Shown here piece after piece: positions 22,943-31,932 of a stretch of 64,000 nt of DNA. The position numbers and the translations under genes were made by a program. The stretch covers positions 62,001-126,000 of the forward strand of contig NZ_CAXBIB010000002.1 of assembly GCF_963975745.1 (NCBI RefSeq). Direction: 5' to 3'. A model generated the notes under the pieces. It had not been told where the DNA came from, did no database searches, and saw only the letters and a list, made by a program, of their open reading frames with translations. Position 1 is the first letter of the stretch. Each line of letters starts with the position of its first letter. The stretch is from Parvibaculum sp963975745. Lineage in GTDB: Bacteria > Pseudomonadota > Alphaproteobacteria > Parvibaculales > Parvibaculaceae.

Positions 22943-24454
22943 ATGACTGGAACGGACACACTGACAAGGCCGCAGCCGGCAGACGCCGCAAAGGATGCCG
23001 AGCATTTCGACGTGCTGATCGCGGGTGCCGGCATTTCGGGCATCGGCGCGGCCTATCACCTCAAGGAACAAGCCCCCGACAAGAGCTTCGTCATTCTCGA
23101 AGGGCTCGACAGTTTCGGCGGCACCTGGCACATGCACCGCTATCCGGGTATCCGCTCGGACAGCGACCTCTATACTTTCGGCTACCGCTTCAAGCCGTGG
23201 ACCGGGACGCCGATCGCGACCGCCGATGAAATCCTCAAATATATGGGCGAGGTGATCGAGGAGAACGATCTCAACCGCCATATCCGCTACAAGCACCGCA
23301 TCACCTCGGCCAAATGGTCGAACACGGACAATCTCTGGACCGTCGAGGCGGTCGAGACCGAGAGCGGCAAGACAAAACGCTTCACCGCCAATTTCCTCTG
23401 GATGTGCCAGGGCTATTACCGCCATGCCGAGGGCTACACGCCGGAATGGCCCGGCATGGACACGTACAAGGGCCGCATCGTCCATCCGCAGACCTGGCCC
23501 GAAGACATCGATCTCAAGGGCAAGAAGGTGATCGTGATCGGCTCGGGCGCGACCGCGGCGACGCTGGTGCCGGCGATCGCCGGCGATTGCGAACATGTGA
23601 CGCTGCTGCAGCGCTCGCCGACCTATTTCATCCCCGGGCGCAACGAGAACGTGCTGGCCGACCAGCTGCGCGCGCTCGGCATCGACGAGGCCTGGATCCA
23701 CGAGATCACGCGGCGGCAGATCCTGTTCGATCAGGCCGAGTTCACGCGGCGCTCGTTCGAGGAGCCCGAAGCCGTGCGCGAGGAGCTGCTGGCTGCGGTC
23801 AAGATGTTCCTGCCGGAAGAGACGGTGAAGGAACATTTCACGCCGCGCTACCGGCCGTGGCGCCAGCGCATCGCCTTCGTGCCCGATGGCGACATCTTCC
23901 AGGGCATCGCGTCGGGCAAAGCCAGCGTCGTCACCGACGAGATCGAACGCTTCACCGAAAAGGGCATCCTGCTGAAGTCGGGCAAGGAGCTTGAGGGCGA
24001 CATCATCATCACCGCGACCGGCTTCAACCTGTCGGTGCTGGGCGATATCGATTTCGAGGTCGACGGCAAGAAGCTCGACTTCGCCGACACCGTCACCTAT
24101 CGCGGCATGATGTTCACCGGCGTGCCCAACATGGTCTGGGTGTTCGGTTACTTCCGCGCCAGCTGGACGCTGCGGGTCGATCTGCTCGGCGATTTCGTCT
24201 GCCGGCTACTCAATCACATGGGCAAGCGGCAGGCCAAGCGCGTCACCGTGCAGCTGCGGCCGGAAGACAAGGACATGGAACTCAAGCCCTGGATCGATCC
24301 GGAGAATTTCAATCCGGGTTACCTGATGCGCTCGATGCACCTGATGCCCAAGCGCGGCGACAAGCCCGAATGGGAGCACACGCAGGATTACTGGCGCGAG
24401 AAGGACGAGCTGCCCAAGATCGATCTCGACGGGCCCGAATTCGTCTACGAATGA
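22943..24454 (+). CDS. Flavin-containing / Baeyer-Villiger-type monooxygenase
   Basis: 503 aa from ATG at 22943; ATG at 22883 gives 20 more residues. The FAD-binding Rossmann motif is VLIAGAGISGIGAAYHL. FGGTWHMHRYPGIRSDSDLYTFGY is typical of the family. The NADPH-binding motif is VIVIGSGATAATLVPAI. YKGRIVHPQTWPED fits the BVMO fingerprint FxGxxxHxxxWP, with Tyr in the first place. Such enzymes insert oxygen into ketones or oxidise soft nucleophiles. It is monocistronic, inside the insertion between dnaB and alr. The substrate is unknown. Confidence 0.88.
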   Translation: MTGTDTLTRPQPADAAKDAEHFDVLIAGAGISGIGAAYHLKEQAPDKSFVILEGLDSFGGTWHMHRYPGIRSDSDLYTFGYRFKPWTGTPIATADEILKYMGEVIEENDLNRHIRYKHRITSAKWSNTDNLWTVEAVETESGKTKRFTANFLWMCQGYYRHAEGYTPEWPGMDTYKGRIVHPQTWPEDIDLKGKKVIVIGSGATAATLVPAIAGDCEHVTLLQRSPTYFIPGRNENVLADQLRALGIDEAWIHEITRRQILFDQAEFTRRSFEEPEAVREELLAAVKMFLPEETVKEHFTPRYRPWRQRIAFVPDGDIFQGIASGKASVVTDEIERFTEKGILLKSGKELEGDIIITATGFNLSVLGDIDFEVDGKKLDFADTVTYRGMMFTGVPNMVWVFGYFRASWTLRVDLLGDFVCRLLNHMGKRQAKRVTVQLRPEDKDMELKPWIDPENFNPGYLMRSMHLMPKRGDKPEWEHTQDYWREKDELPKIDLDGPEFVYE

Positions 24455-24616
24455 TGCGTTAACCGCGCCGCGCGAGACCGGGTTTCGCGCGGCGCCGCTT
24501 CCTCCTATGATCGCGGCCTTTCGATCACCCGCGACCGGGAGGGGCGCGCCCTGCCCTCATCATGTTCCCCTGTTCCGAACCCGACCGACGCGGCCCTGCT
24601 GGCGGCGGCGGGCGGC

Positions 24617-25777
24617 GTGCTGACGGTCGATCTTGGCGCGGTGGCGGCCAATTACCGCACCGTCAGGGCGGCGGCGCCGGGCGCCGAAGCCGCGGCCGTG
24701 GTCAAGGCCGACGCCTATGGGCTCGGCATGCTGCCGGTGGCGCGGCGGCTGGCGGCCGAAGGCTGCGGCAGCTTCTTCGTCGCCGATGCACGGGAGGGAG
24801 AGGCGCTGCGGGCCGCATTGCCCGGCGCGACCATCTATGTGCTCAACGGGCTCTTTCCCGGCACGGCGGGGCTTTACCGCGCGGCCGGGCTGGTGCCCTG
24901 CCTCGCGGCGACGGCCGAGCTTGCCGAATGGCGCGCCGAGGCGGCACGCGCCGGCCAGCGGCTGCCGGCGGTGCTGCATTTCGATACCGGCATGAACCGG
25001 CTCGGCCTCGGCGCGGCCGAGGCGGCGGCGCTGGCGGCGGACGACGCGGCGGCCGAAGGCCTCGATGTGCGGCTGATCATCAGCCATCTGGCCTGTGCCG
25101 ACGATGCCGCCGATCCGCATAACGGCCAGCAGCTTGCCCGGTTCCGTGCCCTGCTCGGCCCGCTGCGGGCGCGCTTTCCGGCCGCGCGGGTCAGCCTCGC
25201 CAATTCGCCGGGGGTGTTTCTCGGACCCGACTACCATTTCAACCTGGTGCGGCCCGGCATCGGCCTCTATGGCGGCAATCCGCTGTCGGGCCGGGCCAGC
25301 CCGTTTTGTGCCGCGGTCACGGTCGAGGCGCGGGTGATCGCGCTGCGGCAACTGGCAGCCGGCGACACGGTCGGCTATGGCGCGACATGGACCGCGCAGG
25401 GCCCGGCCCGCATCGCGGTGCTGGCGGCCGGCTATGCCGACGGCTATCCGCGGGCGCTGGGACGGGCATCGGCGCCCGAAAAGGGCGGGATGCCGCAAGA
25501 AAAGGGCGGACAGGCGCATATTGCGGGGTACACTGTGCCGGTCGCGGGGCGAGTCTCGATGGACATGCTGGCACTCGATGTCAGCACGGTCCCCGAAGGC
25601 GCGATCCGGCGCGGCGACATGGCCGAACTGATCGGTCCCAATATCAGCGTGGACGAGGTCGGCCGCAGGGCGCAGACCATCGGCTACGAGATTCTCACCA
25701 GCCTCGGGCGGCGATACATGCGGCGCTATGTATCCGACGCCGGAGGCGCGAGCCAAGAGCCCGGGGGGCAGGTTTGA
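24617..25777 (+). CDS. alr: Alanine racemase
   Basis: 386 aa PLP enzyme making D-alanine for peptidoglycan. VLTVDLGAVAANYR is the N-terminal block. The PLP lysine is in AAVVKADAYGLG (Lys30). FDTGMNRLG and SLANSPGVFL follow, and the second catalytic residue Tyr is in GDTVGYGATW. The start is a GTG; upstream codons stay open in frame and look related, but have no ATG or clear ribosome-binding site, so a few residues may be missing. The stop overlaps the TTG of mlaE. Confidence 0.93.
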   Translation: MLTVDLGAVAANYRTVRAAAPGAEAAAVVKADAYGLGMLPVARRLAAEGCGSFFVADAREGEALRAALPGATIYVLNGLFPGTAGLYRAAGLVPCLAATAELAEWRAEAARAGQRLPAVLHFDTGMNRLGLGAAEAAALAADDAAAEGLDVRLIISHLACADDAADPHNGQQLARFRALLGPLRARFPAARVSLANSPGVFLGPDYHFNLVRPGIGLYGGNPLSGRASPFCAAVTVEARVIALRQLAAGDTVGYGATWTAQGPARIAVLAAGYADGYPRALGRASAPEKGGMPQEKGGQAHIAGYTVPVAGRVSMDMLALDVSTVPEGAIRRGDMAELIGPNISVDEVGRRAQTIGYEILTSLGRRYMRRYVSDAGGASQEPGGQV

Positions 25778-26547
25778 ATTTCCTTGCGATTATCGGCCGC
25801 GTGGTGCTGGCGCTGCTCGGCGAAATCGGCCGGCTGGCGCTGTTCGTCTGGCAGGCCGTCAGCCATGTCGTGCGGCCGCCCTTCTTCTGGCGGCTGACCG
25901 CGCAGCAGATGATGCGGATCGGCTATTTCTCGCTGCCGGTGGTGGCGCTGACCGCCTTCTTCACCGGCGGCGCGCTGGCCTTGCAGATCTATTACGGCGG
26001 CAACGAATTCAATTCGGAATCGATCGTCGCGACCATCGTCGCGCTCGGCATCACGCGGGAACTCGGGCCGGTGCTGGGCGGGCTGATGGTGGCGGGCCGG
26101 GTGTCGGCGGCGATCGCGGCCGAACTCGGCACGATGCGGGTCACCGAACAGATCGACGCGCTGACCACGCTGTCGACAAACCCCTACAAATATCTGGTGG
26201 TGCCGCGCGTCGTCGCCGCCGTCGTCACGCTGCCGATCCTGGTCTTCGTGGCCGACATCATCGGCATCATGGGCGGCTTCGTGGTCGGCACGCAGTCGCT
26301 CGACTTCAATGCCGGCGTCTATATCAAGAACACGGCCGACTTCCTGAAGTTCGACGACGTGATGTCGGGCCTGATCAAGGCCGGCGTGTTCGGCTTCATC
26401 ATCGCGGCGATGGGCTGTTTCCACGGCTTCCATTCGAAGGGCGGCGCGCAGGGCGTCGGCCGGGCGACGACCAATGCGGTGGTCAGCGCCTCGATCCTCA
26501 TTCTGGCGGCGAACTACGTGATGACGTCGCTGCTGTTCGCGAATTGA
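25774..26547 (+). CDS. mlaE: MlaE family ABC transporter permease
   Basis: 257 aa from TTG at 25774, which overlaps the alr stop (TTGA). About five or six membrane helices are visible. The signature GITRELGPVLGGLMVAGRVSAAIAAELGTM, followed by VTEQIDAL, is the conserved cytosolic coupling region of MlaE permeases. Such systems move phospholipids across the envelope to keep outer-membrane asymmetry. The partner ATPase follows after 10 bp. The usual mlaD/mlaC genes are not adjacent, so the other parts must be encoded elsewhere. Confidence 0.92.
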   Translation: MNFLAIIGRVVLALLGEIGRLALFVWQAVSHVVRPPFFWRLTAQQMMRIGYFSLPVVALTAFFTGGALALQIYYGGNEFNSESIVATIVALGITRELGPVLGGLMVAGRVSAAIAAELGTMRVTEQIDALTTLSTNPYKYLVVPRVVAAVVTLPILVFVADIIGIMGGFVVGTQSLDFNAGVYIKNTADFLKFDDVMSGLIKAGVFGFIIAAMGCFHGFHSKGGAQGVGRATTNAVVSASILILAANYVMTSLLFAN

Positions 26548-26557
26548 GGGGCCGGAG

Positions 26558-27331
26558 ATGAGCAACGCCAAGATCGAACTCAGGAACGTCCACAAGCGCT
26601 TCGGCTCGAAGGTGGTGCTGGACGGCATCAATCTGACGGTGCCGAAAGGCCAGTCGATGGTCGTGATCGGCGGCTCGGGCACGGGCAAGTCGGTGATGAT
26701 CAAATGCGTGCTCGGGATCATCCGGCCCGACCGCGGCGAGATCTTCGTCGACGGCAAGAACGTGCTGAAGATGGACCAGAGCGCGCGCGAGCAGGTGCTG
26801 CGGAAGTTCGGCATGCTGTTCCAGGGCGGGGCGCTGTTCGACAGTCTCAGCGTCTGGGAGAATGTCGCCTTCGGCCTGATCCAGGGGCGGCGGATGAAGC
26901 GCAAGGAAGCCCGCGACATCGCCATCGAGAAGCTGGCCAAGGTGGGGCTCGACGCGGCGGTCGGCGAGCTCTATCCGGCCGAGCTGTCGGGCGGCATGCA
27001 GAAGCGCGTCGGGCTGGCGCGCGCCATCGCCGTCGATCCGGAGATCATCTTCTTCGACGAGCCGACGACCGGGCTCGATCCGATCACCGCCGACGTCATC
27101 AACCAGCTGATCGTCGACCGGGTCAAGGAACTGGGCGCGACGACACTTTCGATCACGCATGACATGGCGAGCGTCCGGAAGATCGCCGACCGGGTGGCGA
27201 TGATCTACAAGGGCAAGATCATCTGGGACGGGCCTTGCGCCGAGATCGACAAGAGCGGCAACGAATATGTCGACCAGTTCATTCACGGCCGCGCCGAAGG
27301 GCCGATCGGCATGGATGTGATGAAGCCCTAG
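26558..27331 (+). CDS. mlaF: MlaF-type ABC transporter ATP-binding protein
   Basis: 257 aa. Walker A is VVIGGSGTGKSVMIK, the Q-loop is FGMLFQGGALFDSL, the ABC signature is LSGGMQKRVGLARA, and Walker B is IIFFDEPTTGLDP. The switch His is in LSITHDM. The GGALFDSLSVWENV sequence is characteristic of the MlaF/Ttg2A group. It forms the ATPase of the MlaE complex at the inner membrane. A two-part hairpin (27332-27366) begins at its stop codon. Confidence 0.93.
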   Translation: MSNAKIELRNVHKRFGSKVVLDGINLTVPKGQSMVVIGGSGTGKSVMIKCVLGIIRPDRGEIFVDGKNVLKMDQSAREQVLRKFGMLFQGGALFDSLSVWENVAFGLIQGRRMKRKEARDIAIEKLAKVGLDAAVGELYPAELSGGMQKRVGLARAIAVDPEIIFFDEPTTGLDPITADVINQLIVDRVKELGATTLSITHDMASVRKIADRVAMIYKGKIIWDGPCAEIDKSGNEYVDQFIHGRAEGPIGMDVMKP

Positions 27332-27366
27332 AGTCGCTCGCCGTTTCACGGAAACGACGAGCGACT
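27332..27366 (+). terminator. Long hairpin after mlaF
   Basis: AGTCGCTCG (27332-27340) pairs with CGAGCGACT (27358-27366). Inside it, CGTTTC pairs with GAAACG around an ACG loop. Only one internal mismatch breaks a 15-bp stem. It is followed by TCAGGTTATTATTG, without a strict U-tract. It probably separates mlaF from radA transcripts. Confidence 0.6.
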
Positions 27367-27384
27367 TCAGGTTATTATTGTGTT

Positions 27385-27481
27385 GCGTTTTCGAACCGCA
27401 AAACCGGTCGCCACTTTTGCTGAAAACGCTCCAACCCCCACCCGAACGGCTTCGCCGTTCGACCTCCCCGCAAGGGGGAGG
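27385..27481. repeat. REP-like palindromes in the mlaF-radA gap
   Basis: Three elements lie in tandem. The first is GCGTTTTC (27385-27392) with GAAAACGC (27422-27429) as the outer arms of a larger imperfect palindrome. The second is GAACGGC-TTC-GCCGTTC (27444-27460). The third is CCTCCCC-GCAA plus GGGGAGG (27463-27481). Sequences of this type are scattered between genes in many Alphaproteobacteria. The last arm contributes Shine-Dalgarno-like purines just upstream of radA. Confidence 0.65.
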
Positions 27482-27494
27482 TGGAGACAATCGC

Positions 27495-28904
27495 ATGGCC
27501 AAGGCATCGCGCAATTTCGTCTGCCAGTCCTGCGGCGCGGCGTCGCCGCGCTGGTCGGGACGCTGCGAGGCCTGCGGCGAATGGAACACCATCGTCGAGG
27601 AGGCCGGCGCGACGGGCGGGATCGGCGCGGGGCCGGCCAAGGCCGGCGGGCGCGCCAAGGGCCGGCGGATCGAACTGGTGGCGATGAGCGGCGAGACCGC
27701 CGATCCGCCGCGTCATGTCACCGGCATGGCCGAGTTCGACCGGGTGACCGGTGGCGGCCTGGTGCCCGGCTCTGCGGTGCTGATCGGCGGCGATCCGGGG
27801 ATCGGCAAGTCGACGCTGCTCTTGCAGGCGATGGCAGCGCTGGCGCTGAAGGGCGGCGCGGCCGTCTATATCTCGGGCGAAGAGGCGATCGCGCAGGTCC
27901 GGATGCGGGCGCGGCGGCTCGGGCTCGGCGAGGCGCCGGTGCAGCTCGGTGCCGAGACCAATCTCAAGGACATTCTCGGCACGCTGGAAAGCGGGACGGC
28001 GCCCGATGTCGTCGTCATCGACTCGATCCAGACCATGTGGACCGAGGCGCTCGATTCGGCGCCGGGCACGGTCGCCCAGGTGCGCGCCTCGGCGCAGGAG
28101 CTGGTGCGCTTCGCCAAGCGGCACGGGACGGCCGTCATTCTCGTCGGGCATGTGACCAAGGAAGGCCAGATCGCCGGGCCGCGCGTCGTCGAGCACATGG
28201 TCGATGCGGTGATCTATTTCGAGGGCGAACGCGGGCATCAGTTCCGCATTCTCCGGGCGGTGAAAAACCGCTTCGGCCCGGCCAACGAGATCGGCGTCTT
28301 CGAGATGGGCGAAAAGGGGCTGGCCGAAGTGCCCAACCCGTCGGCCCTGTTTCTCGGCGAGCGCGACGGCGAGACCAGCGGCTCGGCGGTGTTTGCCGGG
28401 ATCGAGGGGACGCGGCCGGTGCTGGTCGAGATCCAGGCGCTGGTCGCCAAGAGCGCGCTGGGGACGCCGCGCCGGGCCGTGGTGGGCTGGGATGGCGGGC
28501 GGCTGTCGATGGTGCTGGCGGTGCTGGAGGCGCGTTGCGGGCTCTCCCTGGCCGGCCAGGACGTCTATCTCAACGTCGCCGGCGGTCTCAGGATCAACGA
28601 GCCGGCGGCCGATCTGGCCGTGGCGGCGGCGCTGATCTCCTCGGTGACCGGGCAGCCGCTGCCGCCCGATTGCGTGATTTTCGGCGAAATCAGCCTGTCG
28701 GGGGCGGTGCGCCCGGTCAATCAGATGGAAGCGCGGCTGAAAGAGGCCGAAAAGCTCGGTTTTTCGCGCGCCATCCTGCCCGCAATGGCGGCCCGCAGCC
28801 GGCCCGGCGCCGGCCTCGCCTTCACCGAAATTTCGGACCTTCAGGGTCTAATCGCCCATCTGGCGACCGCATCGGGCGCCAAACGGCGCGGCGGCGAAAT
28901 GTGA
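27495..28904 (+). CDS. radA: DNA repair protein RadA
   Basis: 469 aa. The N-terminal zinc finger is FVCQSCGAASPRWSGRCEACG. The RecA-like core has Walker A GGDPGIGKSTLLLQ, Walker B VVIDSIQTM, and the RadA-specific KNRFGPANE. The C-terminal domain resembles Lon protease (SMVLAVLEARCGLSL, DVYLNVAGGLRI). It promotes branch migration of recombination intermediates. ATG at 27495 is supported by the zinc finger start and GGAG 8 nt upstream. Confidence 0.96.
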   Translation: MAKASRNFVCQSCGAASPRWSGRCEACGEWNTIVEEAGATGGIGAGPAKAGGRAKGRRIELVAMSGETADPPRHVTGMAEFDRVTGGGLVPGSAVLIGGDPGIGKSTLLLQAMAALALKGGAAVYISGEEAIAQVRMRARRLGLGEAPVQLGAETNLKDILGTLESGTAPDVVVIDSIQTMWTEALDSAPGTVAQVRASAQELVRFAKRHGTAVILVGHVTKEGQIAGPRVVEHMVDAVIYFEGERGHQFRILRAVKNRFGPANEIGVFEMGEKGLAEVPNPSALFLGERDGETSGSAVFAGIEGTRPVLVEIQALVAKSALGTPRRAVVGWDGGRLSMVLAVLEARCGLSLAGQDVYLNVAGGLRINEPAADLAVAAALISSVTGQPLPPDCVIFGEISLSGAVRPVNQMEARLKEAEKLGFSRAILPAMAARSRPGAGLAFTEISDLQGLIAHLATASGAKRRGGEM

Positions 28905-28934
28905 TAGGCTTGTGTCCCAAAACGGGAGAGTGAT

Positions 28935-29588
28935 TTGACGCTGTTCGACCTGATCGTCATCGGTATTCTGCTGGTTTCGAGTGTGCTGGCGCTGTTGCGC
29001 GGTTTCACCAACGAGATGCTGTCGATCGTCGCCTGGGTGGCCGGCGCGCTGGCGGCGCTCTGGCTGTTCCCCTATGTCGCGCCGTTTTTCGCCAAGGTCA
29101 TCACCTCGCCCTGGCTGGCGGCCGTGGCGGCCGCACTGACGATCTTCCTGGCCGGCTATCTGCTGGTCGCGGCGCTGACCGCGCGCTGGTCGGGGGCGCT
29201 GATGGATATTCACGACCGGGCCTCGCTGCTGGACCGGACGCTGGGTTTCCTGTTCGGGCTGGCCCGGGGCCTGCTGATCGTCACCATCGCCTATCTGTTT
29301 TTCGTCTGGCTGGTGCCCGATCCGAAGGATCATCCCGACTGGATCCGCGAGGCACAATTCCGGCCGACCATCGAAAGCACCGCCGGCCTGTTGTTCGCGC
29401 TGGCGCCGACCAATGAGCGGCCGGCCGCGACGGCGCCCGCGCCGGTCCCCGCCCCGGCGCCGCAGGTCCAGCCGGCGCCGCGCGACGAACCGGTCAATTC
29501 AGACGCTGACAGGGCCAATGGGCCGGGGTATAACCCGTCCGAACGGAGGGGGCTCGACCGACTTTTCGAGAGCACGACCGGGGAGTGA
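28935..29588 (+). CDS. CvpA family membrane protein
   Basis: 217 aa with about four transmembrane helices in the first 130 residues (LFDLIVIGILLVSSVLALLRGF at the start, and DRTLGFLFGLARGLLIVTIAYL). It then has a Pro/Ala-rich cytosolic tail. CvpA proteins affect colicin V production and envelope homeostasis, and are often encoded just before purF, as here. The role in this organism is inferred by family only. A TTG start at 28935 is used. Confidence 0.88.
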   Translation: MTLFDLIVIGILLVSSVLALLRGFTNEMLSIVAWVAGALAALWLFPYVAPFFAKVITSPWLAAVAAALTIFLAGYLLVAALTARWSGALMDIHDRASLLDRTLGFLFGLARGLLIVTIAYLFFVWLVPDPKDHPDWIREAQFRPTIESTAGLLFALAPTNERPAATAPAPVPAPAPQVQPAPRDEPVNSDADRANGPGYNPSERRGLDRLFESTTGE

Positions 29589-29662
29589 GAGCCGACCCAG
29601 CGGGCGATCCGATCTCTTTCGGTGCGCCCTGTTCTTCCGGAGGCCAGCGCGGAGTCCCGTCG

Positions 29663-31183
29663 ATGCCCGAGCAGATGCAGCTCCCCTTTTCGTTCCTTGC
29701 CCCCCAATCCGCGGCGCCCGCGGTCCCCTTCCTCACCGATGACGCGTTGATGGAGGACCGGCCGCGCGAGGAATGCGGCGTGTTCGGCGTGTTCGGCCAT
29801 CCCGACGCCGCAGCACTGACCGCACTCGGCCTCCATGCGCTGCAGCATCGCGGCCAGGAGGCGGCCGGCATCGTCGCCTATGATGGCGAGCATTTTCATT
29901 CGGAACGGCGTATCGGCCTTGTCGGCGACCATTTCTCTTCCGCCAAGGTGGTCGGGCGCCTCAAAGGCGATATGGCAATCGGTCATACGCGTTATTCGAC
30001 GACGGGCGAGACGGTGCTCAGGAATGTGCAGCCGCTGTTCGCCGATCTTTACGGCGGCGGCTTCGCGGTGGCGCATAACGGCAACCTGACCAACGCCATC
30101 ACGCTGCGCAACGAGCTGGTGCGCGGCGGCGCCATCTTCCAGTCGACATCGGATAGCGAGACCATTCTGCAGCTGGTGGCGCAGAGCCGGAAGCCGCGTC
30201 TGATGGAACGCTTCGTCGATGCGCTCGGCCAGATTCAGGGCGCCTACGCGCTGGTGGCGCTGACCAACAAGAAGCTGATCGGGGCACGCGATCCGCTCGG
30301 CATCCGGCCGATCATTCTGGGAAAGCTGGCGGGTGCGCCGATCCTCTGTTCGGAGACGGTGGCGCTCGACATCATCGGCGCCGAGTTCGTGCGCGAGATC
30401 GAGCCCGGCGAAATCGTCATCGCGACCAAGGACGGCATCGAGTCGATCCGCCCCTTTCCACCGCAGCAGGTGCGGCCCTGCGTCTTCGAGTATATCTACT
30501 TCGCACGCCCCGACAGCATTGTCGGCGGCAAGAGCGTCTACAATGTGCGCAAGCGGCTCGGCCAGGAACTGGCGCGCGAATCGCGCATCGAGGCCGATGT
30601 CGTGATCCCGGTGCCGGATTCAGGCGTGCCGGCGGCAATCGGCTATGCGGCGGAGTCGGGCATTCCCTTCGAACTCGGCATCATCCGAAACCACTATGTG
30701 GGGCGAACCTTCATCGAGCCGACGCAACATATCCGCCAGCTCGGCGTGAAGCTGAAACACAATGCCAACCGCGCGATCGTCGAAGGCAAGCGCATCGTGC
30801 TGGTGGATGACAGCGTGGTGCGCGGCACGACATCGGTCAAGATCGTCAAGATGATGTACGAGGCGGGCGCGCGCGAAGTGCATATGCGCATCGCCAGCCC
30901 GCCGATCACGCATCCGGATTTCTACGGCATCGATACGCCGGAGCGGCAGCAGCTTCTGGCCGCCAATTACGATCTCGAAGGCATGCGCGCCTATATCGGG
31001 GTCGACAGCCTCGCCTTCATCTCCGTCGACGGGCTCTATCGCGCCATGGGCTTTGCCCGCCGCGACCCGGAACACCCGCAGCTGACGGATCATTGTTTCA
31101 CCGGCGACTATCCGACACCGCTTCTCGACCGCGACGGCGAGCAGCGGACGACGCAATTGTCGTTGCTCGCCGAAATAGCCTGA
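29663..31183 (+). CDS. purF: Amidophosphoribosyltransferase
   Basis: 506 aa. It catalyses the first step of purine synthesis, PRPP plus glutamine to phosphoribosylamine. The glutaminase nucleophile Cys38 lies in REECGVFGVFG. The propeptide before it should be removed by cleavage. LHALQHRGQEAAGI and the phosphoribosyltransferase motif RIVLVDDSVVRGTT are present. I chose ATG at 29663 (GGAG upstream) over the longer 29585 start. It follows cvpA, with an SDR gene next. Confidence 0.95.
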   Translation: MPEQMQLPFSFLAPQSAAPAVPFLTDDALMEDRPREECGVFGVFGHPDAAALTALGLHALQHRGQEAAGIVAYDGEHFHSERRIGLVGDHFSSAKVVGRLKGDMAIGHTRYSTTGETVLRNVQPLFADLYGGGFAVAHNGNLTNAITLRNELVRGGAIFQSTSDSETILQLVAQSRKPRLMERFVDALGQIQGAYALVALTNKKLIGARDPLGIRPIILGKLAGAPILCSETVALDIIGAEFVREIEPGEIVIATKDGIESIRPFPPQQVRPCVFEYIYFARPDSIVGGKSVYNVRKRLGQELARESRIEADVVIPVPDSGVPAAIGYAAESGIPFELGIIRNHYVGRTFIEPTQHIRQLGVKLKHNANRAIVEGKRIVLVDDSVVRGTTSVKIVKMMYEAGAREVHMRIASPPITHPDFYGIDTPERQQLLAANYDLEGMRAYIGVDSLAFISVDGLYRAMGFARRDPEHPQLTDHCFTGDYPTPLLDRDGEQRTTQLSLLAEIA

Positions 31184-31196
31184 GTATTCAAGAATC

Positions 31197-31916
31197 ATGA
31201 GTGGACGTTTGCAGGACCGCCTGGCGGTGATCACCGGCGCCTCGCGCGGCATCGGACGCGCGGTGGCGCTGGGCATGGCGGCCGAAGGCGCGCATGTCGT
31301 TCTCGTCGCGCGCACGGTTGGCGGGCTCGAGGAGGTCGACGACGAAATCCGCAAAGTGGGCGGCAAGGCGACGCTTGTGCCGCTCGATCTCACCGATCTT
31401 GCCGGCATCGACCGGCTGGGCGCGACGATCTTCGAGCGCTGGGGAAAGCTCGACATTCTGGTGGGCAATGCCGGTTCGCTGGGCACGCTGTCGCCGCTCA
31501 GCCATCTCGAACCGAAGGACTGGGACAAGACGCTGGCGATCAACGTGACGGCCAACTACCGGATGATCCGTTCCTTCGAACCGCTGCTGAAGCGTTCGGA
31601 TGCCGGCCGCGCCGTCTTCGTGACCTCCGGTGCGGCCCAGAAGTGCCAGCCCTATTGGGGCGTCTATTCGGTGACCAAGGCCGCGCTCGATGCGATGGTG
31701 AAGACCTGGGCGGCGGAACTGGCCAAGACCAGCGTGCGCGCCAACCTGCTCTCACCCGGCCCGACGCGCACCGCGATGCGCAAGAAGGCAATGCCCGGCG
31801 AGGATCCGACCATGCTGACGAAACCCGCCGATCTCGTGCCGCTGTTCATCGAAATGTCGATGCCGGACTATGCGAAGAACGGCGAGATCGTGCGCTACGA
31901 GAAGGCGAAGAGCTGA
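31197..31916 (+). CDS. SDR family NAD(P)-dependent oxidoreductase
   Basis: 239 aa classical short-chain dehydrogenase. The cofactor site is VITGASRGIGRAVA, the NAG motif is in VGNAGSLG, and the catalytic Tyr/Lys pair is in YSVTKAALDAMVK. It lies 13 bp after purF, a position occupied by an SDR gene in many Alphaproteobacteria, so it is part of a conserved housekeeping neighbourhood. The substrate is not known. Confidence 0.9.
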   Translation: MSGRLQDRLAVITGASRGIGRAVALGMAAEGAHVVLVARTVGGLEEVDDEIRKVGGKATLVPLDLTDLAGIDRLGATIFERWGKLDILVGNAGSLGTLSPLSHLEPKDWDKTLAINVTANYRMIRSFEPLLKRSDAGRAVFVTSGAAQKCQPYWGVYSVTKAALDAMVKTWAAELAKTSVRANLLSPGPTRTAMRKKAMPGEDPTMLTKPADLVPLFIEMSMPDYAKNGEIVRYEKAKS

Positions 31917-31932
31917 CGCCGCGACACGACAG

